Below, one piece after another: positions 15,773-24,772 of a DNA stretch of 64,000 nt. Positions within the stretch are counted from its first letter, which is position 1, and each line of letters opens with the position of its first letter. A model generated the notes under the pieces. It saw only the letters and a list, made by a program, of their open reading frames with translations. It was not told the DNA's origin and did no database searches. The stretch is taken from contig BRXU01000078.1 in NCBI GenBank assembly GCA_030267565.1, positions 47,666-111,665 on the forward strand. The letters run 5' to 3'. A program made the translations under genes and the position numbers. The stretch comes from Pleodorina starrii. Its lineage: Eukaryota; Chlorophyta; Chlorophyceae; Chlamydomonadales; Volvocaceae.

Positions 15773-16526
15773 GAGACTGCTCCATTTTGGAACCTTCAAT
15801 GATATTGTTCATCAGGTCGATCGCGTGAGCCAGGGCGCTTTCGTAATGCAGCGCCTGCCCTTTGTCGCTCCATTGTCCATTGCGACACCGTTCCATGATC
15901 CCGCCCAATAAGCCCTGTTCATCCATTTCCCGATATTGCGGTCTTTCAGGAACCATCGTGACCAGCGGATTGAACTCTGACACGATCTCGTAATGCCGCT
16001 CGAAATCACGCCCGGTTATTTCCTTGGGCTTAGGCATGTCTCGCTTGTGGCGGACCATGACCGGAGGGACGCGCGTCAAAACCACCTGCAACGGGGGCAG
16101 CTGATCCGGGGAAGCGACACGCTTCTTCAGGTCATCATACCAATCAATCGTCTCGCGCGTTCGGTCCCGGTCCGGGTTCGCATTCGTGCATGGCACCACG
16201 ATGCGATCCACGACACCGGCCAGGTCATCTGCCCATTCAGCGCCCTCTCCTTTCGTGTCGATTATGATGAAATCAACAGCATCATCGTGCTTGGCCACAA
16301 TATCATAGAGGTCTTCGGCAACGACTGTGGATCGAACCATGATCTTTTCGTCGTAGTGGCCTTTGCTTTCAGCTCGCGTCCACCATTTGAGAATGTCTTC
16401 TGCGGGATCGAGGTCGATCACGAGGCATTTCTTTTTGGAATGAGCGACAGCCGATGCCAGCAGCTTTGTAAGGGTTGATTTGCCAGCACCGCCCTTGCGA
16501 TTCATGAGTCCTATGACAATGGCCAT
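15762..16526 (-). CDS. virC1: VirC1-like ParA-family ATPase
   Basis: A 254-residue deviant-Walker ATPase: NRKGGAGKSTLTKLLASA with the signature Lys at about residues 10-27, CLVIDLDPA (Walker A') and FIIIDTKGEG (Walker B). The short, single-domain form lacking an N-terminal HTH fits VirC1 or ParA of transfer systems rather than RepA of repABC plasmids. VirC1 helps assemble relaxosomes and bring T-DNA to the coupling protein at the pole. It is divergent from the relaxase operon across the probable oriT. Partition is the alternative role. Confidence 0.75.
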   Translation of the reverse strand: MAIVIGLMNRKGGAGKSTLTKLLASAVAHSKKKCLVIDLDPAEDILKWWTRAESKGHYDEKIMVRSTVVAEDLYDIVAKHDDAVDFIIIDTKGEGAEWADDLAGVVDRIVVPCTNANPDRDRTRETIDWYDDLKKRVASPDQLPPLQVVLTRVPPVMVRHKRDMPKPKEITGRDFERHYEIVSEFNPLVTMVPERPQYREMDEQGLLGGIMERCRNGQWSDKGQALHYESALAHAIDLMNNIIEGSKMEQSHGA

Positions 16527-17231
16527 GACGTCTCCCGCACTGTGTTAGGTTGAGCGCGACGCGTGTCTGCGCAGTCTGTCATTCGTATTCGTATTCATTG
16601 CGTTGCTCCGCTGTTCTGTCAAGCATCGCTCGCACATTCTTCCAAACATACATGCGCTCGTTGTGGCTTTCCGACATGCATACAGTCTGTAAAGACGGCT
16701 TAAGTTGATACTGACATACATGCTCATTATCGGTATGTCGATAAATCCGACACAACGACCCCAAGACTGTCATGGTGTCATTCTGTCTGACATGTTGTCA
16801 GTAATCAATGCGCGCAGTTGGTATGTCATTCTGTGTGTCATTAACTAATGCGTTGATAATGCTTGCTGTCTGTCATACTTGCTGACTTTCAACATGACCT
16901 TCCGCATTGGAGCGCATTTTCAGGTTCGCCAGCGTGAGCCTATCACCAACCCCCCCCTTTTTTTTGGCTTTGCAGGGCCAAGTTCGTTCATCAGCCACCA
17001 CACCCCGGAAAATTCGTTTCTGCCCCCTCAGCGGCGCTCTCCGCGCCTCTGGGGCTGCCCCTCGGCTGCATGCTTCGCTGCACCCTCGGTCCAGGCACCG
17101 GCGACGAGCCGCCGGTAAATTGAATTCCACCCTCGCCCAAAAGCCGAATTCCTTGACAGTCTTCGTCTTTTGGGCGAGGGTGGAATGGTTGATTGGTTAG
17201 AAATGCAACCGTAATTTTTTACACTTTGGAC
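16527..17231. other. Probable oriT / relaxosome-binding region
   Basis: A 705-base gap between divergent virC-like and virD-like genes. It has a cluster of TGTCAT repeats (16577, 16768, 16776, 16824, 16836, 16871), an AT-rich stretch, and a perfect 20-bp inverted repeat at 17124/17167 close to the accessory-protein start. CAAACATACA at 16643-16652 is, on the minus strand, TGTATGTTTG, the core of the Agrobacterium overdrive. Location and repeats fit an origin of transfer; the nick site is not identified. Confidence 0.6.
17124..17186. repeat. Perfect 20-bp inverted repeat at probable oriT
   Basis: ATTCCACCCTCGCCCAAAAG (17124-17143) is perfectly inverted at 17167-17186 across a 23-base loop containing TTGACA. 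Such dyads beside the relaxase operon usually bind the accessory protein or help terminate strand transfer. Confidence 0.8.
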
Positions 17232-17810
17232 ATGGCCGGAAGAACGAAGAAGATCACGCCTGCCGACGAGAAAAAGATCGTCGCATCCGTCCGTGCTGGC
17301 GTGCCCGTGGCCGTGCTGGCAAAGACCTATGGCGTGACGCGGCCGACCATTTACCGCGCCGTCCGCAGCTTCCACGACAAGGCCAAGGTCTCCGACACGA
17401 ACACCGCGCCCGTGTCCTTCACGGTGAACCGGGACAGCCTTCTGGCCTTCGATGCGTTTACCGGACGGCTTGGTTTGAAGAGCCGGGCCGATGCCTTGCG
17501 GCGCGTGTGTTGTGTTCCGGCCGGGTTTTTAGAGCCTGATCCGGACCTGGCCGATGCCCTGCGCGACGTGGCGCGGGAGCTATCGGCCATCGGGCGGAAC
17601 GTGAACCAGCTCGTTGCCACCAAGAACTATGAGGTTCGGCGCGGCGAGAAGCTGAAGCTGACCAAGCCGCAACAGCAGGTTCTCAGCGATCTTCTCGATC
17701 ACATCGACCGTGTGTCCACCCAGGTCCGCGAGATGGAAGGCAAGCGGGCCTCGGAGACGTTCCGCCGCTTTGTGGCGGGGATGAAGGGGGTGGAAGATGG
17801 GACGGACTAG
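17232..17810 (+). CDS. Relaxosome accessory protein: HTH + VirD1/MobC-like
   Basis: A 192-residue protein in two parts. Residues about 8-50 (PADEKKIVASVRAGVPVAV, then KTYGVTRPTIYRAV) form a resolvase-type helix-turn-helix. Residues about 60-170 resemble VirD1/MobC accessory proteins: FTVNRDSLLAFDAF, then LRDVARELSAIGRNVNQLV. It should bind oriT and help the relaxase nick. The ATG at 17232 marks the family-like start MAGRTKK; an upstream ATG/GTG at 17193 exists. It overlaps the relaxase gene by 14 bases. Confidence 0.7.
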   Translation: MAGRTKKITPADEKKIVASVRAGVPVAVLAKTYGVTRPTIYRAVRSFHDKAKVSDTNTAPVSFTVNRDSLLAFDAFTGRLGLKSRADALRRVCCVPAGFLEPDPDLADALRDVARELSAIGRNVNQLVATKNYEVRRGEKLKLTKPQQQVLSDLLDHIDRVSTQVREMEGKRASETFRRFVAGMKGVEDGTD

Positions 17811-19710
17811 CGCCGTTGCCGGTGTTTCCACCAGGCTCTTCGAGGAGGGTTGGGATAGGGTCAAGGGCGGTCGCCAGCTTGCCGGTGCCCGGCAGATGGC
17901 GCGTGCGGCGCAGGGGGCATCGCCTGCGTTCTTCAAGATGATCCGCACGGGCGGTTGTGCCTCCAAGGGGCAGCTGACTTCGCAGTTCAGCTACCTGTTC
18001 AGCAAGAGCGTGGACGTTCATGATTCACGCGGCCTTCTGGACGGTGAGAAGCGTCTGACGCCGGAGCAGATCGAGCGGGCCGTGGCGCGATGGACCGATG
18101 ACTGGCGGGGCCAGATGAATGCGGCCCGGACAAGCCACATGGTCATGTCGTTTCCGCGCGATGCCAAATCCCAGCATGTCAGCATGATTGCCGGGGAAAT
18201 CTGCAAGGAGAAGCTGGGCGGGCGGTTCGACTACATGATCGCGGTTCACACCGACAGCCCGAACAAGAACCCGCACGCCCATATCATCGTCAATCGACGG
18301 GGCAGGGAGCCGGGGGATTATTTTACGCTCCGTCAGGGCACCGAATACACCTACGAAGCCTTCAAGGAGGCGATGGTGGATCATGCCGCCCGTTACGGCA
18401 TCCAGCTTGAGGCCACGTCGCGTTTGCAGCGTGGTCATATTCATTACCCCCCCACGGATGGCGCGTGGCGGCGGGCACAGGAAAAGGCAGCGACGACAGG
18501 CGCTGCCTTCGAGGCCCCTTCGGGGACGCCTCGCGTCGGGGACGCGCTGCGCCGCGCCACCGACGAGGTTCGCGACTGGTCCCTGCGCTATCGCGAACTC
18601 GCCAGCTTTGCCTCGCAGAGCAACATGCAGGATCTTGCTACCGCATTTGAGAAGGCATCAGCCGTCCTGTCCCAGGGCGGCGTCATTTTAGCCAAGGGAG
18701 ACGCTTACATGTCTGTCGAAGAAGACTTTGATAAGGCCGCCGCCAATCTGAGGCGCGCGGTCGATGACGCGGAGGTTCGCATTGCCGACGCGGCCCCGAA
18801 CCACCGCCCGGCGATGGAACGCAAGCTGGCTGAGGCGCTGTCCTCGGTCGAGCATCTGCAACCGCTCGGTGCCCGGTCGCGCGATCTGAGCGAGGCGGCC
18901 AGTGCAGAGGGCATCTATTCGGCCCAGAATGTCGGGGGGGTGAACAGCCGCTTCGCGCTGGAGGGTCGAGACAAGCTGGCCCTGGCTCTTGACGGGACCG
19001 GCATCAATCCGGTCGAGGTCGAAGCCCGGATGCGGCTCGGGGCCAATTCCGCGGCTCTGGAAACCCGGTGGGTCCAGCAGGATTTGCAGGCTGTTGCCGA
19101 TCTGCGCGGACTTGATCTGCGCGATGAGGCGCAGCTGGAGCAGGCCATCGCGGTGGTGGACCATGCCTACGACCGAGTGGCGGCGGACTACGGTGTTGAT
19201 GACGCCATCCATCAGCGCGCGGCGGCACAGCGTGGTGTTAGCCATGAGCAGGGCGTGAACAATGTTCATCCCATCCGTGAGCAGTTGAATGAAGCCGGTC
19301 AGGTGGATGCAGGACCGGATGCCAAGGGGCAGCTTGAGCGGTCGCGGGAGGCGGAGGCGCTTGAATACGCACCAGGCACGTCCATTGGCTCGCGTGACGG
19401 CATCGGCCGCGATCATTCCGATCTGAGGCAGCATGCCAGCCCTGTCGGCGCAGACGACGAACGCAAGCTGCGCGAGGCTGTCGAGAAGGCGTTGACCCGC
19501 GAGGAACTGGCCGCGCTCAAGAACGGCGATGCGTCGGTCCTGCGCGGCGTGGGCGACCGGCAGGACCAGCTGACCATAGCACGCGATTACCTGCGCGCCA
19601 CCAACGATCCAGGCGCGCAGCAGGGCATCGAGCGTGTGAACGACGCGCTGACCGCCGAGCGTGACCGCGTTCGTCAGGAACGCGGCCATGAAGGAGGCGG
19701 CCATGAGTAA
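17797..19710 (+). CDS. VirD2-like relaxase (MOBP/MOBQ-type)
   Basis: A 637-residue relaxase. The catalytic Tyr is probably Tyr66 (QFSYLFSK). The metal-binding three-His motif is HTDSPNKNPHAH at 151-162, preceded by SHMVMSFP (113-120). These are the VirD2 family motifs I and III. Residues 230-637 are helical and charged, without a recognised domain, and may bind the T4SS or accessory proteins. The family nicks oriT and pilots the strand into the recipient. It lies between its accessory protein and the coupling protein and overlaps virD4 by 8 bases. Confidence 0.9.
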   Translation: MGRTSAVAGVSTRLFEEGWDRVKGGRQLAGARQMARAAQGASPAFFKMIRTGGCASKGQLTSQFSYLFSKSVDVHDSRGLLDGEKRLTPEQIERAVARWTDDWRGQMNAARTSHMVMSFPRDAKSQHVSMIAGEICKEKLGGRFDYMIAVHTDSPNKNPHAHIIVNRRGREPGDYFTLRQGTEYTYEAFKEAMVDHAARYGIQLEATSRLQRGHIHYPPTDGAWRRAQEKAATTGAAFEAPSGTPRVGDALRRATDEVRDWSLRYRELASFASQSNMQDLATAFEKASAVLSQGGVILAKGDAYMSVEEDFDKAAANLRRAVDDAEVRIADAAPNHRPAMERKLAEALSSVEHLQPLGARSRDLSEAASAEGIYSAQNVGGVNSRFALEGRDKLALALDGTGINPVEVEARMRLGANSAALETRWVQQDLQAVADLRGLDLRDEAQLEQAIAVVDHAYDRVAADYGVDDAIHQRAAAQRGVSHEQGVNNVHPIREQLNEAGQVDAGPDAKGQLERSREAEALEYAPGTSIGSRDGIGRDHSDLRQHASPVGADDERKLREAVEKALTREELAALKNGDASVLRGVGDRQDQLTIARDYLRATNDPGAQQGIERVNDALTAERDRVRQERGHEGGGHE

Positions 19711-21727
19711 GCTGCACATTCCCGGAGGCGTTCTTCTGTTCGCCCTGGTGGGCACAAGTCTCGCCTATGTCGTCGGAACCGGCTTTCTGTCATTCCGCTA
19801 TGGTTTTAACGGCGAGTATCTGGATTGGACCTGGATCGCGACCGGATACTTCGCCCTCAAGAACAATGACCCGCAAGCCTTCCGGATTATCAATCTGATC
19901 TGGGGCGGCTTCATCATCCTGTCGCTTCTGTTCTCGGCACAGGTGCTGACCGACAAGCTGACCACCTTCGGTCGGGCGGATTGGCAGAGCCGTCGCCAAT
20001 TGAGGGCCAACAAGTTTTTCGAGAAGCCGGGACGCGGCTTTGTGGTCGCAAAAATGGGATCGCCAAAAAGCCGGGCCAAATTCCTGTGTTCGGCATTCTT
20101 TCCGCATTGCCTCATGGTGGCCCCGACCGGTTCGGGTAAGGGCATCGGCTTCGTGGTGCCGAACCTGCTTCTCTCGACGGGGAGTGCAGTCGTTCTCGAC
20201 GTGAAGGGCGAGAACTTCGAGCTGACCAGCCGTCATCGCCGGGCGATGGGGGACAAGGTGTGGCGCTTTGCGCCGCTGGACTGGGGCAAGCCGAGCCACC
20301 GCTACAATCCCCTCGACCGGATCACGGCGCTTCCGGACCCGGACCAGAGGCAGATGGAAATTCGCCTGCTGGCAGAGCTGTTCCTGCAAACCGAAGATGA
20401 CAGCATGAAGGGACTTCTGGATGGCGGCATCGACCTGTTCGTGGCCTGCGGCATCTTTGCGATGGAACGCAACAAGGCGACCCTGGGCGAGATTTACCGG
20501 CTGGCATCGGCGGGTGGCGACAAGCAGAAGCAATACCTGATCTATGCCGACAAGGTGAAAAGCCCTGCCGCGAAGCTGATGTTCGAGCGGCTGGCATCGA
20601 CCAACGACCGCACCCTGACGTCCTACCTGTCGCTCTTGATGACTTCGGGCCTCAGCCTGTGGTCCAACCCTGCAATCGACCGGGCGACGGAAACGAGCGA
20701 TTTCAGTTTCCATGATTTCCGCCGCACGCCGCAGACCGCGTATTTCATTGCCCCGCCGCATGACAAGATCAAGGCGCTTGCGCCGCTGGTCCGGCTGTTC
20801 TTCTCAGACCTGCTGTCCAGCCTACACACACATGAGCCGGGGGAGGATGAACCCTGGCCCGTGATGATCATGCTGGACGAGTTCGACATGCTTGGCCGCA
20901 TGCCGATCGTGGCGGACAGCATCAAGACCCTGCGCTCTTATGGCGGAAACCTGGCGATCGTCACTCAGACCATTCCGGCGCTGGACAAAATCTATGGCGA
21001 GGACACCCGGCTGTCGCTGCAAGGCGGGGCAGGGGTGAAGATCTACCTGGCACCCGCCGATCCGCGCACCAAGGCGGAGCTGTCGGCGGCCGTGGGCAAG
21101 ACTACGAAGAAGGTCACGGCACGGTCGAAGACCATCGGCAAAGGACCGTTCCAAGGAACCAATATTTCTGAGCGGACCGAGGATCGCGATCTGCTGACAG
21201 AAGATGACGCTGGCCGTTTGGGTGAGAATACAGTGGTCATTATCGCCAATGGTCAGCATCCGATCAAAGCAACCCGGATCAAGTATTTTGAGGACCGGGT
21301 GCTGAAACCTATCTTTCTTGCGCAGAAAGGACCGCTGCCCGCCCCCGATCCGAAGGACGCAGCCATTCGTGATCTTCAGGGTAATCTAGTGCGTGCTGTC
21401 GCACAAATCGACGACCTGTCAAATCAGGTGCAAACCATCGCGCAGCAGCGCAGTCGTATCCGACCTGTTCTGCCTGAAGGTCCGTTTGGTCAGGTTCAAA
21501 ATAAGGAAAATGGCGATGATAATTCAGGCAGTTCGAGGGATGCTCTCAACGAGAGCGTTCAGAAGCCTCGCGTTCCCAAGCGAATGAGGAAGGTCAATAT
21601 GTCAATCCGCCCCGATGATCTGGTTGGCAGCGGTGACGACAATGTTAGGGCATTGATCCAGACAACTGTAAAAGTCGATAAGATCACTCCTGACGACGAT
21701 GGTGCAGCCGTTGCAGCTGCCGAATAA
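19703..21727 (+). CDS. virD4: VirD4/TraG coupling protein (T4CP)
   Basis: A 674-residue inner-membrane ATPase that feeds the relaxase-DNA complex to the VirB channel. Two N-terminal membrane spans (about 10-30 and 63-83) precede the Walker A APTGSGKG at 140-147 and Walker B LDEFD at 391-395. The C-terminal 130 residues are polar and low complexity. The ATG at 19703 follows AAGGAGG and overlaps the relaxase stop. A bidirectional terminator follows. Confidence 0.95.
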   Translation: MSKLHIPGGVLLFALVGTSLAYVVGTGFLSFRYGFNGEYLDWTWIATGYFALKNNDPQAFRIINLIWGGFIILSLLFSAQVLTDKLTTFGRADWQSRRQLRANKFFEKPGRGFVVAKMGSPKSRAKFLCSAFFPHCLMVAPTGSGKGIGFVVPNLLLSTGSAVVLDVKGENFELTSRHRRAMGDKVWRFAPLDWGKPSHRYNPLDRITALPDPDQRQMEIRLLAELFLQTEDDSMKGLLDGGIDLFVACGIFAMERNKATLGEIYRLASAGGDKQKQYLIYADKVKSPAAKLMFERLASTNDRTLTSYLSLLMTSGLSLWSNPAIDRATETSDFSFHDFRRTPQTAYFIAPPHDKIKALAPLVRLFFSDLLSSLHTHEPGEDEPWPVMIMLDEFDMLGRMPIVADSIKTLRSYGGNLAIVTQTIPALDKIYGEDTRLSLQGGAGVKIYLAPADPRTKAELSAAVGKTTKKVTARSKTIGKGPFQGTNISERTEDRDLLTEDDAGRLGENTVVIIANGQHPIKATRIKYFEDRVLKPIFLAQKGPLPAPDPKDAAIRDLQGNLVRAVAQIDDLSNQVQTIAQQRSRIRPVLPEGPFGQVQNKENGDDNSGSSRDALNESVQKPRVPKRMRKVNMSIRPDDLVGSGDDNVRALIQTTVKVDKITPDDDGAAVAAAE

Positions 21728-21760
21728 AGAAACGGGCGGCCAATGGCCGCCCGTTTCTTT
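21726..21760. terminator. Bidirectional terminator
   Basis: AAAGAAACGGGCGGCC-AAT-GGCCGCCCGTTTCTTT, a perfect 16-bp stem with a T tract on both strands, between the convergent virD4 and H-NS-like genes. Confidence 0.95.
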
Positions 21761-21774
21761 AAACCTCAGCATCA

Positions 21775-22089
21775 TCACTGGATCAGAAGATCGTCCACGG
21801 TGCCCCCGGCAGTCAGGTGATCCTTCACCCAACGCGGCTGACGCCCCCGTCCTGTCCAGGTCTCGGACGTATTGTCAGGATTGGCGTATTTTGGCGCAAC
21901 AGCCGCCTTGGGGGCCTTTCCATTCGCCAGAAGGTCCTTGAGCGAAAATCCGTGTTCCTCGGCCGCTTTCTGCGCGGCCGTTATGGCCTGTTCTCTTTTC
22001 CTGGCCTCAAAGCCGTCGATCTGGCGACCGACCGCCTTGTGAAGATCGCGAAGCTCTTTCAGCGACATATTTTCAAGATCGAAATTCAT
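21775..22089 (-). CDS. H-NS-family nucleoid protein
   Basis: A 104-residue H-NS-like protein. The N-terminal helical oligomerisation part (SLKELRDLHKAVGRQIDGFE) is followed by a linker and the C-terminal DNA-binding motif TWTGRGRQPRWV. AAGGAACC precedes the ATG at 22089. Plasmid H-NS homologues silence incoming or costly genes; here it sits at the end of the virB operon strand and could mute transfer genes or the host response to the plasmid. Confidence 0.88.
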   Translation of the reverse strand: MNFDLENMSLKELRDLHKAVGRQIDGFEARKREQAITAAQKAAEEHGFSLKDLLANGKAPKAAVAPKYANPDNTSETWTGRGRQPRWVKDHLTAGGTVDDLLIQ

Positions 22090-22155
22090 CGCGGTTCCTT
22101 TTCTAAAAGTAAGGGCAGCCAAAGGCTGCCCTTCTGTCCCTCGCTTATGCGAACA

Positions 22156-23226
22156 TTATTTTCCGAGTATGCGGGCTTTATCCTGCATTCTATTGATTGA
22201 TGCTGCAACCCCTGTGGTCGCCTGAAAAACAGATGGGTGTGCTGCAAATGCTTGTCCGGCGCGACCGACAGCATTCTCACCACGCACCGTTTGCGCTGGA
22301 ATTTTGGAGAGAGCGACTGCGCCCTGGCCTGCCTTAGCTGTGTTTCTCACGGCGTTCAAAGATGTTTTTGAATTGTTCATGAAAGTTCTTCCAGTAGCAA
22401 TGACCCCCATCGCATGTATTTGTCCCGAAACACTACTGACGATACTTGGAAGGAGGGCAACACAGATCAATATAAGGATCATAAGCACGATGAAAGGAAT
22501 GAAAGCGCCAATGCTGTCGTAAGTATCCGTGCCAATCCTGTTTATCATGTCGTTGCCCATGGACAGCATGATCGAGAAGATCGAGGCTATGAACAGGGGA
22601 TAGAGTGACCAGCTGATGCAGGAAGAAAGCCAGCGTTCAAAGAATCCCTTCGTCGCCTCGAACAGCGTCATTGCAATCATGACAGGGGCCAGCCCCAGCA
22701 ATACCGTGATGACCACCTTCGGGAACAGGATCATCAAAGCAGATACGGCCGCAACAGAGCCGATGAGCAAGGATGAAATGCCCATCATGATCATGGTGCC
22801 GAACCAGCCGCCCATTTCCCGTCCGATGGTCGTGGCCGCTCTCGCAAAACTATCCAGCATTTCATCAATGGCTACAGCAAACCCGTCCGTAATCGTCGGC
22901 CCGCTCAGGCCGTCGCCGCTGGAAGCCAAAATACCGCCAGCGGTTGCCTCGATTGCACTGAGAATGCCGTTTGCCACCGCCCAGAATTGATTCCAGTTCC
23001 AGGCGAATATTCCAATCAAAGCCAACTTGATCATCAGGCCAATACAATGCGCCCATGCCATGGGGCGCAGCTGAAGCATCATGTTAATACCGACAAGAGC
23101 TACTGCCAGGACGGCCATGTATCCGACAAGGGTGCCTGATGCTTCGACAAGACCGAGAAATGTCGATCTGGCCGCATTTACCAGAAAACTTTCTGCTGAA
23201 TTAACAATTGGTGCAACAATGGCCAT
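22156..23226 (-). CDS. virB6: VirB6-type inner-membrane channel protein
   Basis: A 356-residue polytopic protein with about six to seven membrane spans, the first at residues 33-50 and a dense group at 145-290. The segment KGFFERWLSSCISWSLYPLF, including the conserved Trp, is the TrbL/VirB6 signature. It forms part of the inner-membrane channel through which substrate DNA passes. It is last in the virB operon, one base after the preceding stop, rather than between B5 and B7 as in Agrobacterium. Confidence 0.88.
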   Translation of the reverse strand: MAIVAPIVNSAESFLVNAARSTFLGLVEASGTLVGYMAVLAVALVGINMMLQLRPMAWAHCIGLMIKLALIGIFAWNWNQFWAVANGILSAIEATAGGILASSGDGLSGPTITDGFAVAIDEMLDSFARAATTIGREMGGWFGTMIMMGISSLLIGSVAAVSALMILFPKVVITVLLGLAPVMIAMTLFEATKGFFERWLSSCISWSLYPLFIASIFSIMLSMGNDMINRIGTDTYDSIGAFIPFIVLMILILICVALLPSIVSSVSGQIHAMGVIATGRTFMNNSKTSLNAVRNTAKAGQGAVALSKIPAQTVRGENAVGRAGQAFAAHPSVFQATTGVAASINRMQDKARILGK

Positions 23227-23227
23227 G

Positions 23228-23767
23228 TCAGCGTCCTTGCCATTCGCTGCAAATATCCAATGACTGCTTGGTCATTCGTGCGACTTCCTGCACTACCGGC
23301 GCACGTAGCGCACGTATCTCAGCCCTGTCTTTTCCTGCTGCGATAGCGTGGTATTGACGCTCTGCACTATCCCAAGATGGATGCTCAATTTCACAAGGGC
23401 AGGAGTTTGTCTCAATAATTTCTTGAAGACGATCCATGTCATAAATCGCTTTCAAGAGAAGAGAATTATCAGCTTCCTGTGGGGTTCTGTTAACTACCCA
23501 TTCCGGGCGCGGAGGCTTCACGCATCCATGACGGGTTGTCTCACCACCAGCCTGGGGCTTTGAGAGGTCGGGCATGGTAAAATCCATGAAGTCCCGCTCG
23601 GCCTGTGTCAGTTGCGGCTCGGTCTGGGCTTGTGCGAATTGCACATCGCCCATTCGCGCGGTGGATGCAGTCTCGGCAGGGAGCCAGCTGTTAAGGACGG
23701 CACCACCGATCGCCACACCGACAGCAAGCGACGAGAGAGCGATGACAAGGGTCTTCTGATCAAACAT
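23228..23767 (-). CDS. T4SS-associated membrane-anchored protein, unknown
   Basis: A 179-residue protein with an N-terminal anchor (TLVIALSSLAVGVAIGGAVL). The periplasmic part contains four Cys, including GCVKPPRPEWV and SCPCEIEHPSWDS. The segment DFTMPDLSKPQ echoes the last residues of the VirB5 protein (LDFTMPDLE). It lies between virB11 and virB6, overlapping virB11 by 8 bases; GGAGATACGAGCC precedes the ATG at 23767. The position suggests an exclusion or channel accessory protein, but no family is recognised. Confidence 0.6.
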   Translation of the reverse strand: MFDQKTLVIALSSLAVGVAIGGAVLNSWLPAETASTARMGDVQFAQAQTEPQLTQAERDFMDFTMPDLSKPQAGGETTRHGCVKPPRPEWVVNRTPQEADNSLLLKAIYDMDRLQEIIETNSCPCEIEHPSWDSAERQYHAIAAGKDRAEIRALRAPVVQEVARMTKQSLDICSEWQGR

Positions 23768-24770
23768 GGCTCGTATCTCCATTGTCCCCGGCGTCAGGGA
23801 TGTAAAATTCCAGCACACCCCGGTCGCCGCCGGCGCGACCGGTCTGGATCACCACGTCGATCGAGCTGGCGATGTAGCGCAGCGTGTCCGCATAGGTCAG
23901 CGGCAGTTCCGACTTCAGCGCCATGATGGCGAGCTTCGATAAAGCCAGCTTCGGGGTTTCGGCATGGATGGTGGTCATCGACCCGCCATGGCCGGTATTG
24001 ATGGCCTCGATAAAGGTCATGGCTTCCTTGCCGCGCACCTCGCCCACGATCAGCCGGTCAGGCCGCATCCGTAGGCAGGAGGTCAGCAGAATGTCCGGCG
24101 TCCTGGTCCTGCTGTCCCGATCCGCAATCAGCGTCACCACGTTCGGCTGCGTCGGCACCAGTTCGGCGGCATCCTCGATGGTGATCATCCGTTCGGCATC
24201 GCTCACCTGGGACAGCATCTTGCGCGCAAAGACCGTCTTGCCGCTGTCCGTCGCACCCGCGATCAGGGCATTCATCTTGTGTTGGACGATGAAGGCCATG
24301 GCCGCGTCAATGTCGCCGGAGGCTGCCAGCTTTTTCAATTCCCGCTTTGTCTCCGCGCGGGCCCGGTCCACCGAGTATTCCTGACCGTGCAGGTATTTGA
24401 TCTGGATCTTGTCGAGGGGCAGGGATGAGAAGAACCGCATCGAGATTGCAGCACCCGACAGAACGGCAGGTTCTGCCACCACCTGCGCCCGGATCGGACG
24501 GCCCCGATAGACCACGGAGGTTGAGATGATCGGGGCTTCCCGGCCAAGGGTCAGCGTGCCCGCGCTGGCAATGCGGCGGCCCAGGTCCATGACTTCCTGA
24601 CGGTTCATCGCCGCGCGCGTTTCCAGCTTCATCGCCGGATCGCCGTGTTCCAGCGACCAGATGCGGCCGTCCGGGTTGATGGCGATTTCCACCAAGGCGG
24701 GGCTGTCGATGACAGCCCCGATGCGGGACAAGGCTTCATCCAGATAGCTGCCATGGGTCATGTCGTTCAT
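23760..24770 (-). CDS. virB11: VirB11 ATPase of the T4SS
   Basis: A 336-residue hexameric secretion ATPase. Walker A is GATDSGKT (172-179). Further family boxes are ITIEDAAELV (Asp box), CLRMRPDRLIVGEVRGKEA (Walker B region) and TGHGGSMTTIHA (His box). Walker A departs from GxxGxGKT in having Asp and Ser at the variable places, which is tolerated. The start at ATG 24770 is used; the frame is open to 25133, but that extension reads as antisense-like sequence across virB10. It powers pilus assembly and substrate transfer with VirB4 and VirD4. Confidence 0.94.
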   Translation of the reverse strand: MNDMTHGSYLDEALSRIGAVIDSPALVEIAINPDGRIWSLEHGDPAMKLETRAAMNRQEVMDLGRRIASAGTLTLGREAPIISTSVVYRGRPIRAQVVAEPAVLSGAAISMRFFSSLPLDKIQIKYLHGQEYSVDRARAETKRELKKLAASGDIDAAMAFIVQHKMNALIAGATDSGKTVFARKMLSQVSDAERMITIEDAAELVPTQPNVVTLIADRDSRTRTPDILLTSCLRMRPDRLIVGEVRGKEAMTFIEAINTGHGGSMTTIHAETPKLALSKLAIMALKSELPLTYADTLRYIASSIDVVIQTGRAGGDRGVLEFYIPDAGDNGDTSHV

Positions 24771-24772
24771 GA

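Noticed and set aside
16527..17231. repABC-type replication origin and partition locus
   Set aside because: Only a single ParA-like protein is present, without RepB or RepC; neighbours are relaxosome genes, so VirC1 in transfer fits better.
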